Assembly (NCBI RefSeq): GCF_003402575.1
Contig: NZ_BGZJ01000001.1
Span: 558,001 to 622,000, forward strand
Direction: 5' to 3'
Origin: Mesosutterella multiformis
Lineage (GTDB): Bacteria > Pseudomonadota > Gammaproteobacteria > Burkholderiales > Burkholderiaceae_F
Length of the DNA stretch: 64,000 nt
Each line of letters opens with the position of its first letter. The stretch's first letter is position 1. Shown here piece by piece: positions 1 to 7,884 of the stretch. The notes beneath the pieces were generated by a model. It searched no databases. It saw only the letters and a program-made list of their open reading frames with translations, and was not told where the DNA came from. Both the position numbers and the translations under genes were made by a program.

Positions 1-564
1 ATTGGCGAGGCTGCCGAACAGCTGGTTCGCAAGACCGACTCCGGCCGCGGCGAGCGACACCGAGTGTGAGCCGATCGCGGTCGCCGTACGGACTTCCTTT
101 GCCGCGGCAAAGGTGCCGTCAAAAAGATGCCCCAGCATCAGCCCGAGCGACTTCGATTCGCGGGCGATACGCCAGGCCTTCTTCATCTGGCCCACAATCT
201 GCGTTTCACCGAGCACCATGGAGTCAAGACCGCTCGCCACACGGAACGTATGACGGGCCACATCCGACTGGCGGTACTCATAGGTGTGCGGGAGGAATTC
301 CTTCAGGTCAATGCCCTTCTGACGCGCGACAAAGCTGCAGAGCGAATGCAGCGCGGCATCGCCGTTTTCCGCCGCGAGGAAGAACTCAGTTCTGTTGCAG
401 GTCGACAGAATCAGCGCTTCCCGTATTCCGCCTTCTTCAGGACGGGCATAGGTACTGCGGAGCGCAGAAAGCGCTCCGGGAATTTCTTCCGGAGAGAATG
501 CCACCGCTTCCCGGATGGAAAGCGGGGCCGTCGTATGGTTTAAACCTAAAGCAAGCAGCTGCAT
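1..564 (-). CDS. hemA: Glutamyl-tRNA reductase, N-terminal part (3' end outside window)
   Basis: First enzyme of the C5 route to 5-aminolevulinate and haem; it reduces glutamyl-tRNA to glutamate-1-semialdehyde in the cytoplasm. Reading the minus strand from the ATG at 564 gives MQLLALGLNHTTAPLSIRE, then the catalytic-cysteine motif LSTCNRTEFF and the LGETQIVGQMKKAW segment, all characteristic of HemA. The 188 codons present cover the catalytic domain and the start of the NADPH-binding domain; the rest lies beyond position 1. No good Shine-Dalgarno precedes the ATG, and a long structured leader lies upstream. hemB, a later enzyme of the pathway, is at 27300. Confidence 0.95.
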   Translation of the reverse strand, partial: MQLLALGLNHTTAPLSIREAVAFSPEEIPGALSALRSTYARPEEGGIREALILSTCNRTEFFLAAENGDAALHSLCSFVARQKGIDLKEFLPHTYEYRQSDVARHTFRVASGLDSMVLGETQIVGQMKKAWRIARESKSLGLMLGHLFDGTFAAAKEVRTATAIGSHSVSLAAAGVGLANQLFGSLAN

Positions 565-1029
565 CGGAGGCGTCTGAGACGGCTGTCTCTTCCTCAGGAG
601 GGGGAAGAGCGCTGTCTTCTATCTGTTTTTTGTAATCAACCCTGATACCACAGGGCATTCTGAAACTGAGATTCTGAAACTGCGTCCGCCGCTCGGCGGA
701 CACCTCAAACCCAAGGCTTGGACAGCAGGGCTTCTCTGAGCCTTTCCGACTGCCAAGTAGTCGGATTTTTGAGGATAAAAATCATCAGTCTGCGGGTCTG
801 CAACATTATATGTGCTTTTGACCAATGACCTGCGGCTGATGACGGATGGAAACTCCCCCTGCCCGGGGCCGGGAGAAACCGATCCTGCGGAGAGAATACA
901 CGGGACTGCTGAATTTCCGATTAAAGCCGCCCGCGGATCCGCCGGGAGCCCTGCCGCGGGAAGGAGAAAAAGCGGTGCCCCGCGGCCAGGACCCTGGCAG
1001 TAACTTCCATAACTCGCTGAGCAGCAAAG
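565..1029 (-). promoter_or_regulatory. Gene-free hemA leader with candidate promoter and hairpins
   Basis: No convincing gene in about 465 bp. On the minus strand a TATAAT at 805-810 could be the -10 of a hemA promoter (no good -35), giving a leader of about 235 nt. The leader has hairpins at 745-765 (CCGACT/AGTCGG), 684-700 (GTCCGCC/GGCGGAC) and about 588-609 (CTCTTCC/GGAAGAG), plus a 12-bp direct repeat ATTCTGAAACTG at 657-668 and 671-682. On the plus strand the 745-765 hairpin is followed by ATTTTT and could be a terminator, but no gene precedes it. I recognise no known riboswitch. Confidence 0.35.
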
Positions 1030-1063
1030 AAAAATCCCGCACCGCGGCAAGCGGTACGGGATG
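1030..1063 (-). terminator. Rho-independent terminator after tRNA-Thr(UGU)
   Basis: On the minus strand a stem of about 12 bp with one mismatch (ATCCCGTACCGC / GCGGTGCGGGAT) is followed by a T run, a few bases after the tRNA 3' end. It would separate the sspA-sspB-tRNA unit from hemA. Confidence 0.75.
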
Positions 1064-1068
1064 TATTC

Positions 1069-1144
1069 TGGTGCCCGTTGTCTGACTCGAACAGACGACC
1101 TTTCGCTTACAAGGCGAATGCACTACCAACTGTGCTAAACGGGC
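1069..1144 (-). tRNA. tRNA-Thr (anticodon UGU)
   Basis: The minus strand folds as a cloverleaf: acceptor GCCCGTT pairs with AACGGGC, the anticodon stem TTCGC/GCGAA encloses loop CTTGTAA (anticodon TGT), the T loop reads TTCGAGT, and ACCA is encoded. It reads ACA codons. It lies 22 bp after sspB and is probably co-transcribed with it or driven from inside it. The sspAB-tRNA-Thr-hemA order is familiar from betaproteobacteria. Confidence 0.96.
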
Positions 1145-1166
1145 AGAGAGTGAAACTATACCCGAT

Positions 1167-1574
1167 TTATTTGATCTTTTGTATCAGAGTCGGGCGCTTC
1201 GCACTCGCAGATGTTGCTTCCGGAGCCTCGGGAGCGGCCGTCGGCGGTTCGTAGGGAAAACCGATGGCACTCTCAGGATGCTCAGCCGGGTAAGCCGCGA
1301 TGATCGCTCTTACCGGAAGAACGATCTGACGCGAAGCCTCACCGAAGCGGGCGTCGAACCGGAACTCATCATTCCCGAAGTCAGGGTTATGCACGGCTTC
1401 GGAGGCCACGCTGAGCGTGATCTTTCCGTCCTGCACAAACTCCCGGGGAACGACCGTTTCATCATCCACCTGCGTGAGAAGATAGGGCTCAAACCCGTTA
1501 TCCTCACACCAGTCGATCATCGCCCTCAGAATGTAGGGCTTGAAGGGGATCTGGTTGTCGTCTGCTTCAGCCAT
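1167..1574 (-). CDS. sspB: ClpXP protease specificity-enhancing factor SspB
   Basis: Adaptor that binds ssrA-tagged proteins from stalled ribosomes and hands them to ClpXP. The 135 residues start with the family pattern PFKPYILRAMIDWCEDNGFEP, followed by the peptide-binding core (around VPREFVQDGKITLSVASEAV and FDARFGEASRQIVLPV). A flexible Ala/Pro-rich linker leads to a basic tail, RPTLIQKIK, which corresponds to the ClpX-docking XB motif. The gene starts 1 bp after the sspA stop, so the two are translationally coupled. Confidence 0.95.
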   Translation of the reverse strand: MAEADDNQIPFKPYILRAMIDWCEDNGFEPYLLTQVDDETVVPREFVQDGKITLSVASEAVHNPDFGNDEFRFDARFGEASRQIVLPVRAIIAAYPAEHPESAIGFPYEPPTAAPEAPEATSASAKRPTLIQKIK

Positions 1575-1575
1575 A

Positions 1576-2181
1576 TCAGCGGCGCATAACCTTTTCAGAA
1601 GGCGTCATCGATTCCATGAACGCCGGACGCGAGAAGACCCGTTCAGCATAGATCTGGATCGCCTTCGCGGTCTTCGGGAGCTCGATCTTGTAGTAGTCGA
1701 GACGCCAGAGGAGCGGAGCGATGCAGATATCGAGCATCGAGAAATCTTCACCGAGGAAATACTTGTTCTTCGCGAGGTGACCGGAGAACTGCTGCAGCTG
1801 AGCCGAAATCGACTTGCGGGCAGCTTCCCTCGCTTCTTCCGAAGAAGCGTGATTTTCCAGCACGCGGACCGGCTGGTAGAGCTCACGCTCAAAGCCGTAA
1901 ATGAACATGCGCGTACGGGCACGGGTAATCGGATCCGGCGGCATCAGCTGCGGATGCGGGAAACGCTCATCAATGTATTCATCAATTACATTGGCTTCGT
2001 AGAGGATCAGATCCCGTTCATTCAGGACAGGAACCGTTCCGTACGGGGTCATTGCCCGCACCTCAGCCGGAATGTTGAACATATCGACATCGCGAATTTC
2101 AAAATCCATGCCCTTCTCGAAGAGCACGAAACGGCAGCGATGGGAGAACGGATCCGTCGTGCCTGAATACAGTACCATCAT
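1576..2181 (-). CDS. sspA: Stringent starvation protein A
   Basis: RNA polymerase-associated protein with a glutathione-S-transferase fold, acting in stationary-phase and stress transcription. The 201 residues start MMVLYSGTTDPFSHRCRFV (thioredoxin-like half lacking a catalytic Cys pair) and carry YIDERFPHPQLMPPDP, a hallmark of SspA, before the all-helical C-terminal half. The first of two adjacent ATGs has GGGAAAA about 7 nt upstream. A TTGACT at 2242-2247 might be the -35 of its promoter, but the -10 is poor. Divergent from mscL. Confidence 0.95.
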   Translation of the reverse strand: MMVLYSGTTDPFSHRCRFVLFEKGMDFEIRDVDMFNIPAEVRAMTPYGTVPVLNERDLILYEANVIDEYIDERFPHPQLMPPDPITRARTRMFIYGFERELYQPVRVLENHASSEEAREAARKSISAQLQQFSGHLAKNKYFLGEDFSMLDICIAPLLWRLDYYKIELPKTAKAIQIYAERVFSRPAFMESMTPSEKVMRR

Positions 2182-2379
2182 AAAAAGCTTTTCCCTACCA
2201 AAAGACAGAACCTACCGGTTACCGGCAGTCCGGCACACAAAAGTCAAAGTGCTTTCATGCGGTTTTAAAGATGTCATTTTAAATCAATCGCGAGAACAGC
2301 GGAGCCGCAGAGAGGGGGTAGCGCTAACCGCGCACTCGCTTTACTATTTTCAGTATCACACTCTAAGGATCCTCTCAGT

Positions 2380-2835
2380 ATGTCATTCTTTAAAGAATTT
2401 CAGACCTTCATCTCCAAGGGCAACGTGATGGACATGGCTGTCGGTGTTATCGTCGGCGGCGCTTTTAACCAGATTATCGGGAGTCTCGTGAAGGATATCT
2501 TCAACCCGATTCTCGGCTTTCTTGTCGGGAAGCCCGATTTCACGAACCTCTTCTGGGTTCTGAAGGCTCCTGAAAATTACACCGGCCCGTATACATACGA
2601 CGCCCTTACCAAGGCTGGCGCCACCGTTTTCGGTTACGGCGCTTTCCTCACCGCGGTGATCCAGTTCCTGCTGCTCGCTTTCGTCGTGTTCCTCCTCGTG
2701 AAGGGCATGAACGCCTTGCGTGAAGCCGCCGAGAAGAAGAAGGAAGAGGCCCCGGCCGCTCCCGCTCCGACTCCGGAAGATATCGCTCTGCTGCGTGAAA
2801 TCCGTGATCTCATGAAGAATCAGCCGAAGGCCTGA
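2380..2835 (+). CDS. mscL: Large-conductance mechanosensitive channel MscL
   Basis: Homopentameric inner-membrane emergency valve that opens under hypo-osmotic stress. The 151 residues include the N-terminal amphipathic helix (MSFFKEFQTFISKGNVMDM), TM1 with the pore-lining glycines (AVGVIVGGAFNQIIGSLV), a periplasmic loop, TM2 (about 85-107) and a charged C-terminal helix after an Ala/Pro linker (about 125-151). The start is preceded by AAGGA about 10 nt upstream. A weak promoter (TTTACT, 16 bp, TCTAAG) may lie at about 2340-2367. Single-gene unit ending in the hairpin at 2868-2900. Confidence 0.97.
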   Translation: MSFFKEFQTFISKGNVMDMAVGVIVGGAFNQIIGSLVKDIFNPILGFLVGKPDFTNLFWVLKAPENYTGPYTYDALTKAGATVFGYGAFLTAVIQFLLLAFVVFLLVKGMNALREAAEKKKEEAPAAPAPTPEDIALLREIRDLMKNQPKA

Positions 2836-2867
2836 TCACCGGTCTCCCGATTCCGGATAAAACAGTT

Positions 2868-2900
2868 CGCCCCGCAGGATTCCCTGCGGGGCGTTCTTTT
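2868..2900 (+). terminator. Terminator between mscL and the convergent protease gene
   Basis: CGCCCCGCAG and CTGCGGGGCG form a perfect 10-bp stem with a short loop, followed by TTCTTTT on the plus strand. It ends mscL, and the protease gene's stop lies at its edge (2899), so it could also serve that gene. Confidence 0.85.
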
Positions 2901-4017
2901 ACTGGCGGTCGTCTGAGGGAGCCTGCTGAAGCGGCGGTCTCACCTGGAGCGTCACCTTGGTTTTCCACCGGCGGCCGTCACGGGTGAAATTGACATCCAC
3001 CGTGGTGCCGGGAGGAATCGCCGCCACCTGGCGCATCATGGCGGCAACATCAGAGACGGGCTGCCCATTGATGCTCGTGAGAATGTCGCCCTCACGGATC
3101 CCGGAAGCCCAGGCCGCGGCGTCCTTCTTCACGACCGAAACGAGAACCCCCTTCCCGGCCTCAATATGCTTCGAGGCCGCAATCTCAGGCGTTATTGCCT
3201 GAGGCACAAGACCGAGATAGCCGCGCCGCACCTTGCCGTTCTTCATCAGCGCGGGAAGCACCTCATTCACGAGAGCGGACGGGATCGCGAACCCGATGCC
3301 GACCGAGGCGCCTGAATTCGTATCCGGAGAAAAGATCGCGGTATTGATGCCAACCAGCTGCCCCGCGGTGTTGATGAGCGCGCCGCCTGAATTCCCGCGG
3401 TTAATGGCGGCGTCTGTCTGAATGAAATCCTCAAAGCTGTTCAGCCCGAGACCGTGACGGCCGAGAGCCGAAACAATCCCCATCGTGACCGTCTGCCCGA
3501 CGTTAAAAGGGTTCCCGATCGCGAGCACGACATCTCCCACGTGAAGCACGTCACTGCTCCCGAATTCAATCGCTGGGAAATCGCTGCCGTCAATCTTAAG
3601 AAGCGCGAGGTCGGTTTCCGGATCCGTACCGACAAGCTTTGCTGAACAGTCACGGCCGTCAGGAAGCGCCACCGCGATATCCGAAATGCCGTCGATCACG
3701 TGGTTATTCGTCAGAATGAAACCCGTGCGGCTCACAATCACGCCGGACCCGAGAGGGGACGTTCCGGAGTGGCCGGAAGGTGTCTGACCGAGCTCCCGGT
3801 CTTCATCATCCACAGGCTGCGTTGTGTAGATATTGACGACAGAGGGCGCCGCGCGGTGCACCGCGTCAGAGTAGGACACCACAACGCCATCCGTCCGGAG
3901 CGGCTGCCGAGGCTCATGACCTTCGTGCGTGAAATGCTCAAGCAGCACCCACACGAGCGCTGCGGCAGCGCAGACTGTCACTGCTTGGGCGAAAATAAGC
4001 CAGAGCCTTTTAAACAT
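2899..4017 (-). CDS. Membrane-anchored trypsin-like serine protease, DegS/DegQ (HtrA) family
   Basis: Periplasmic quality-control protease. With the start at 4017 (MFKRLWLIFAQ) the protein has 372 residues: one N-terminal membrane anchor (about 5-26), a trypsin-like domain with triad His106 (TNNHVIDG), Asp136 (DPETDLALL) and Ser210 (RGNSGGAL), and one PDZ domain (about 270-365). Anchor plus a single PDZ resembles DegS, but an envelope-stress role is inference. A longer frame opens at 4101, but it lacks a ribosome site and would overlap the divergent Nif3-family gene. Its start is only 11 bp from that gene's start. Confidence 0.9.
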   Translation of the reverse strand: MFKRLWLIFAQAVTVCAAAALVWVLLEHFTHEGHEPRQPLRTDGVVVSYSDAVHRAAPSVVNIYTTQPVDDEDRELGQTPSGHSGTSPLGSGVIVSRTGFILTNNHVIDGISDIAVALPDGRDCSAKLVGTDPETDLALLKIDGSDFPAIEFGSSDVLHVGDVVLAIGNPFNVGQTVTMGIVSALGRHGLGLNSFEDFIQTDAAINRGNSGGALINTAGQLVGINTAIFSPDTNSGASVGIGFAIPSALVNEVLPALMKNGKVRRGYLGLVPQAITPEIAASKHIEAGKGVLVSVVKKDAAAWASGIREGDILTSINGQPVSDVAAMMRQVAAIPPGTTVDVNFTRDGRRWKTKVTLQVRPPLQQAPSDDRQ

Positions 4018-4028
4018 AAGGAAAATCC

Positions 4029-4778
4029 ATGCGGAACCGAACGCTCGTAGAAAAACTGAATACGCTGCTCGAACCGGAGCGCTTCCATGATTATGCGCCA
4101 AATGGACTGCAGGTCGAGGGAAAGGGTGAAATTTCCCACGTTGTGACTGGCGTTACCGCGAGCCTCGCGCTGCTTGAGGCCGCGGCGGATCTTCACGCCG
4201 ACGCCGTGCTTGTGCACCACGGCTGGTTCTGGAAACGGGATACTCCCTGCATTACCGGAATCCGCTATAAGCGGATCCAGACCGCGCTCAGCGCCGGTCT
4301 GAATCTCATTGCCTACCATCTGCCGCTCGACGCTCATCCGGAGCTCGGCAACAACGCTCAGATCGCGAAGCGTCTCGGCATCATCCCCGAAGGCCAGTGG
4401 GGTGAAATGGATCTCGGCTGGACGGGGACGCTGTCCGCGGGCAGCCTCACCGCGAAGGAGTTCGCCGGTCTCTGCGAAAAGACCTTCAGGAGGACGCCGC
4501 TTCTTGTCGGTCCCGAGGACAAGGTGGTCCGCCGCATCTGCTGGTGCTCAGGCGCCGCTCAGGGGTTCTTCGAGGAAGCTGTGGATCAGGGCGCGGATCT
4601 CTATCTCTCGGGCGAAATCTCCGAGCCCACAGTTCATATCGCGGAGGAAACCGGCGTTCCCTATCTCTCGTGCGGCCACCACGCGACTGAACGTTTCGGC
4701 ATTCAGGCGCTCGGCGCCTGGGTGGAGGAGAACTGCGGGCTGCAGGTGACGCATATCGATATCGATAATCCCGTCTGA
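4029..4778 (+). CDS. Nif3-family dinuclear-metal protein (GTP cyclohydrolase 1 type 2-like)
   Basis: Conserved cytoplasmic protein of the Nif3/YbgI family; the family binds two metal ions, but its physiological role is not settled. The 249 residues carry the metal-binding motifs LVHHGWFW (around 58-66), HLPLDAHPELGNN (around 98-110) and the C-terminal SCGHHATERFG. Shine-Dalgarno AAGGA lies 7 nt before the ATG. It is divergent from the DegS-like gene. Neighbourhood with tatC and an htrA gene is common in betaproteobacteria. Confidence 0.92.
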   Translation: MRNRTLVEKLNTLLEPERFHDYAPNGLQVEGKGEISHVVTGVTASLALLEAAADLHADAVLVHHGWFWKRDTPCITGIRYKRIQTALSAGLNLIAYHLPLDAHPELGNNAQIAKRLGIIPEGQWGEMDLGWTGTLSAGSLTAKEFAGLCEKTFRRTPLLVGPEDKVVRRICWCSGAAQGFFEEAVDQGADLYLSGEISEPTVHIAEETGVPYLSCGHHATERFGIQALGAWVEENCGLQVTHIDIDNPV

Positions 4779-4800
4779 TCCAGGAAAGAAACCGGGAATA

Positions 4801-4833
4801 AAAAATGGGAGCCCGCTGGGGCTCCCATTTTTT
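4801..4833. terminator. Bidirectional terminator between the Nif3-family gene and tatC
   Basis: AAAAATGGGAGCCC and GGGCTCCCATTTTTT form a long perfect stem with A and T runs on the two sides, so it can end transcription from both convergent units, including the long mla/murA-his-tat strand. Confidence 0.9.
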
Positions 4834-4851
4834 CTGACTGAATCAGCGGTC

Positions 4852-5727
4852 TCAGGATCCGGAAGAACCGGCGTTCTGTTCAGCAGCCTTCTTTTCAGCC
4901 TCTTCCCGCTCACGCTTCTCAAGCTCAGCGATTTCTTCCTGCTCAGCTTCCATGAAGGGTTTCGGGTTCTTCTTGCCGAAGAGCTGCACGAGCCAGATGC
5001 CGGCCTGATAGAGAATCACGAGCGGCAGAGCGAGCAGCGTCTGCGAGAGCACATCCGGCGGCGTGAAAATAGCCGCGATCACGAACGCGCCCACGATGAT
5101 GTAGGGGCGGGCCTTCTTCAGCGCCTCGAGCGACGCGATACCCACGTGGTTCAGCACCATGACGACGATCGGCACTTCGAACGTGAGACCAAAGGCAAAG
5201 AACATCGTGATCACAAAGCTGAAGTACGAATCGATATCCGGCGCGAAGTTGACGGACTCAGGCGAGAACTGCGCGATGAACCGGAAGACAAACCGGAACA
5301 CGACGAAGTAGCAGTACATCACGCCGACAAAGAACATCGCGACCGAGGACACAAGCACCGGAAGCACGAGTTTCTTTTCCTGCCGGTAAAGCGCAGGCGC
5401 CACATAGGCCCAGGCCTGATAGAGCACCACAGGGAGCGCGATCAGGAATGAGACAAAGAGCGTCACCTTCAGCGGTACGAGGAACGGCGCCACGACGCCG
5501 GTCGACAGCAGCTTCGTTCCCGCGGGAAGCGCCACCATCAGCGGATGGGAGAGCGCGTCAAACAGCTGCTTCATGAAAGGGGAAAGGACGAGGAACACGA
5601 TCACGACCGCGAGGATCGCTTTCACCATTCTGTTCCTCAGTTCGATCAGGTGCTCGACCAGAGGCTTTTCGTTCCTCGGATCATCCGGCGCCTCGATCGG
5701 CAAATTTTTATCAGAATTCTCGCTCAT
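4852..5727 (-). CDS. tatC: Sec-independent protein translocase subunit TatC
   Basis: Core receptor of the twin-arginine translocase; with TatB it binds the RR signal peptide. The 291 residues start with a hydrophilic tail and the conserved PLVEHLIELRNRMVKAI segment, followed by six membrane helices. LYRQEKKLVLP and FGLTFEVPIVVMVL (with the conserved Glu) are typical. The C-terminus is an unusually long, Glu/Lys/Ala-rich cytoplasmic tail (about 250-291). It follows tatB by 12 bp at the end of the his-hinT-tat run. Confidence 0.96.
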   Translation of the reverse strand: MSENSDKNLPIEAPDDPRNEKPLVEHLIELRNRMVKAILAVVIVFLVLSPFMKQLFDALSHPLMVALPAGTKLLSTGVVAPFLVPLKVTLFVSFLIALPVVLYQAWAYVAPALYRQEKKLVLPVLVSSVAMFFVGVMYCYFVVFRFVFRFIAQFSPESVNFAPDIDSYFSFVITMFFAFGLTFEVPIVVMVLNHVGIASLEALKKARPYIIVGAFVIAAIFTPPDVLSQTLLALPLVILYQAGIWLVQLFGKKNPKPFMEAEQEEIAELEKREREEAEKKAAEQNAGSSGS

Positions 5728-5739
5728 GGGGGAACCTGG

Positions 5740-6399
5740 CTAGCGGTAAATGCGGGGACGGTTGACGCGGGCCCGGGGTGCGTACTTCCGGTTATTGCCG
5801 ACAAACTGGTGGCGTTCAAGCTGCAGACGCTGCTGCATCTTCTCCACCTCTTCGGCGAGTTCATCAACCGAAGGACCGGCGATATACCGCTTATCGAAAA
5901 TCTTGGTGTTGGAGCTGGAGCCCGAGTCGTCCCAGGCGAAGTCGCTGCTGTCGAACTCGGTGCCGCTGTACTGCTCGGCTCCCGCGCCGGTGCTTTCGCC
6001 GACCGCGGTGGTCGGTGTGCCGGCAGACGGCGTGTCGTTGAACGAATCAATCCCCGTGGCCACCTTCGGCTTATCAGCCTCATAGGCCTTCTCGGCGTCA
6101 TTCAGATTCTTCTGAGCTTCGCCCGCCACGGAATTGACATCCTTCTCAATCCCGAGCGCGGCCGAGCGAACCGACTCATTCAGATCCTCAGCGATATGCT
6201 GGGCATCGTCCTTGATTTTCTTCAGTTCGGCAAGCTCCGACTCGCGGTTGATATCGTCCTTCATCTGCTGGACGAACCGCTGGGCCTTTCCGATCCACTG
6301 ACCGGCCGTCTTGGCGACGACAGGGAGCCTTTCCGGACCGAGTACCACCAGTCCGACAATGCCACAGACTACGAGTTCACTGAAACCGAAATCAAACAT
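5740..6399 (-). CDS. tatB: Sec-independent protein translocase subunit TatB
   Basis: Partner of TatC in the Tat receptor complex. The 219 residues begin MFDFGFSELVVCGIVGLVVLGPERLP, the TatB N-terminal membrane helix with the Glu and Gly-Pro hinge, followed by an amphipathic helix and coiled-coil-rich acidic/basic segments (about 25-110). The variable, low-complexity C-terminus is longer than in E. coli (171 aa). Lies between tatA and tatC on the same strand. Confidence 0.94.
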   Translation of the reverse strand: MFDFGFSELVVCGIVGLVVLGPERLPVVAKTAGQWIGKAQRFVQQMKDDINRESELAELKKIKDDAQHIAEDLNESVRSAALGIEKDVNSVAGEAQKNLNDAEKAYEADKPKVATGIDSFNDTPSAGTPTTAVGESTGAGAEQYSGTEFDSSDFAWDDSGSSSNTKIFDKRYIAGPSVDELAEEVEKMQQRLQLERHQFVGNNRKYAPRARVNRPRIYR

Positions 6400-6434
6400 A
6401 AATGCCTAACCAGTCGCTGGCAAAAGTGGAATAA

Positions 6435-6459
6435 CCCCCGGTCCAGTGCGGGCCGGGGG
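6435..6459 (-). promoter_or_regulatory. Hairpin between tatA and tatB
   Basis: On the minus strand CCCCCGGCCC and GGACCGGGGG form a 10-bp stem with one G-T wobble and a 5-nt loop, followed by TTATT, within the 86-bp tatA-tatB gap. It could be a partial terminator or an RNA-stabilising hairpin favouring tatA mRNA. TatA is known to be needed in excess over TatB. Confidence 0.5.
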
Positions 6460-6485
6460 AGCATGTCTGAGAGACTCAGAAAGAA

Positions 6486-6734
6486 TCAGGCCTGCTTCTT
6501 TTCTTCAGGAGCCTTTTCTTCCTTAGCGGCAGCGGGCTTCGCTGCGTCGGAGGCGACAGCAGCCTTGGCGTCAGCAGCCGGCTTCTTGTCGTCGGTGGCA
6601 TCGCTCATGCCTTCCTTGAAACCCTTGATGGCGCCGCCAAGATCCTTGCCCATGTTCTTGAGCTTGCCGGTACCGAAAACGAGGACAACGATGGCGAGAA
6701 CAATCAGCCAGTGCCAAATAGAGAGAGAACCCAT
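6486..6734 (-). CDS. tatA: Sec-independent protein translocase subunit TatA
   Basis: Pore-forming or membrane-thinning component of the Tat translocase. The 82 residues show the TatA signature: N-terminal helix [21 protein letters not shown], hinge, and amphipathic helix [20 protein letters not shown] with the invariant F-G and K residues. The tail is Ala/Lys/Glu-rich. It starts 5 bp after the hinT stop, so it belongs to the same transcript as the his genes. Confidence 0.95.
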   Translation of the reverse strand: MGSLSIWHWLIVLAIVVLVFGTGKLKNMGKDLGGAIKGFKEGMSDATDDKKPAADAKAAVASDAAKPAAAKEEKAPEEKKQA

Positions 6735-6739
6735 GATTA

Positions 6740-7087
6740 TTAGCTCCTACGCTTCCAAGGCTGAGGTCCACCCAGCACATGAATATGCAAATGAGGTACT
6801 TCCTGACCGCCGTCGCGGCCCGTGTTGATTACGATGCGAAAACCATTGCCGCAACCCTGCTCGAGAGCAAGCTTCTTGGCAAGAACTAGCATTTTACCCA
6901 AAAGTTGACCGTCTTCGGGGGAAACTTCAGCGAGAGACGTAATGTGGCGCTTGGGAATGATAAGGAAATGCACAGGCGCGGCAGGATTAATGTCGTGGAA
7001 GGCAAAAACTTCCTCATCCTCATAGATCTTCTTGCTGGGAATTTCCCCGCGGGAGATCTTGCAAAACAGGCAGTCATCATTCTGCAT
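6740..7087 (-). CDS. hinT: HIT-family purine nucleoside phosphoramidase
   Basis: Small homodimeric hydrolase of the histidine-triad superfamily, acting on AMP-amino conjugates. The 115 residues include the N-terminal zinc-type motif [20 protein letters not shown], the middle FLIIPKRHI segment and the catalytic triad HLHIHVLGG near the C-terminus. Located between hisE and tatA, a common betaproteobacterial arrangement. Confidence 0.95.
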   Translation of the reverse strand: MQNDDCLFCKISRGEIPSKKIYEDEEVFAFHDINPAAPVHFLIIPKRHITSLAEVSPEDGQLLGKMLVLAKKLALEQGCGNGFRIVINTGRDGGQEVPHLHIHVLGGPQPWKRRS

Positions 7088-7110
7088 AAAACATCCTCCA
7101 GATTTGGATT

Positions 7111-7473
7111 TTAGTCTTTCGGGGCCTGGGTCTTGCGGTTCGCCTTCTCGACGAGACCGGAGACGCCCTCGCGCCGCGCGAGTTCCTGCACGACGTCCTC
7201 AGGGCGCAGCCCGTAGCAGGAAAGCACCACCATCGAGTGGAACCAGAGGTCAGCCACCTCGTAGACGAGATGCTCCTTCGCCTTCTTGCCGTCCGCGACG
7301 TCCTTCGCCGCCATGACGACTTCAGTCGCCTCTTCCCCCACTTTCTTCAGCATGCCGTCGGGAGCCTTCGAGAAAAGCTGCGCGACGTAGCTCTTCGACG
7401 GATCCGCGCCGTGGCGTGAATCAATGGTATCGGCAATCTCTTCGAGAATGCCTGTGCAGTTTTTTTCTTCCAT
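7111..7473 (-). CDS. hisE: Phosphoribosyl-ATP pyrophosphatase
   Basis: Second step of histidine synthesis: PR-ATP to PR-AMP plus pyrophosphate. The 120 residues form the all-alpha MazG-like fold, with the metal-binding pattern [15 protein letters not shown] (E-E-x-x-E around 42-50) and a later E-x-x-D in [13 protein letters not shown]. It is separate from hisI, as usual in betaproteobacteria, whereas enterics have a HisIE fusion. It starts 15 bp after hisI. Confidence 0.95.
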   Translation of the reverse strand: MEEKNCTGILEEIADTIDSRHGADPSKSYVAQLFSKAPDGMLKKVGEEATEVVMAAKDVADGKKAKEHLVYEVADLWFHSMVVLSCYGLRPEDVVQELARREGVSGLVEKANRKTQAPKD

Positions 7474-7488
7474 ACGATTCTCTTCTTT

Positions 7489-7884
7489 TCAGTGATGACC
7501 GTACATCGCGTTCGGATCGCGGAGGACCGGAGCGTTTTCCTTCCAGACGCCGTTTTCATCGAGCGTCCGGTAGAAGCAGCTCTGATGCCCGGTGTGGCAC
7601 GCGGCGCCGCCGAGCTGCCGGACTTCGTAAATCACGGAGTCACCGTCACAGTCGAGCTGCACCGAGAGCAGCTCCTGAACGTTGCCGCTCTCCTCACCCT
7701 TCCGCCAGAGGCGGTTACGGGAGCGTGAGAAATACACGCCGCGGCGGGTCTTCACCGCTTCGAGCAGCGCCTCGCGGTTTGCCCAGGCGAGCATCAGCAC
7801 GCGGCCGCTCTCTGAATCCTGCGCCACCACGGGCACGAGCCCGCGGCTGTCAAACTTCACATCTTCAATCCAGGCGTCCGTCAT
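7489..7884 (-). CDS. hisI: Phosphoribosyl-AMP cyclohydrolase
   Basis: Third step of histidine synthesis; opens the adenine ring of PR-AMP. The 131 residues carry the conserved [12 protein letters not shown] region, the metal-binding aspartates in [13 protein letters not shown], and zinc-ligand cysteines in [14 protein letters not shown]. Its ATG overlaps the hisF stop in an ATGA arrangement, indicating translational coupling. Confidence 0.96.
   Translation of the reverse strand: MTDAWIEDVKFDSRGLVPVVAQDSESGRVLMLAWANREALLEAVKTRRGVYFSRSRNRLWRKGEESGNVQELLSVQLDCDGDSVIYEVRQLGGAACHTGHQSCFYRTLDENGVWKENAPVLRDPNAMYGHH

Noticed and set aside
745-770. Plus-strand terminator-like hairpin as the end of a small RNA gene
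   Set aside because: The stem is only 6 bp and no convincing promoter or known sRNA lies upstream; it is equally well a hairpin in the hemA leader on the other strand.
4018-4101. Longer N-terminus for the DegS-like protease (start at 4101)
   Set aside because: It would add 28 residues before the membrane anchor, lacks a ribosome site, and overlaps the divergent Nif3-family gene; MFKRLW at 4017 is the typical N-terminus.
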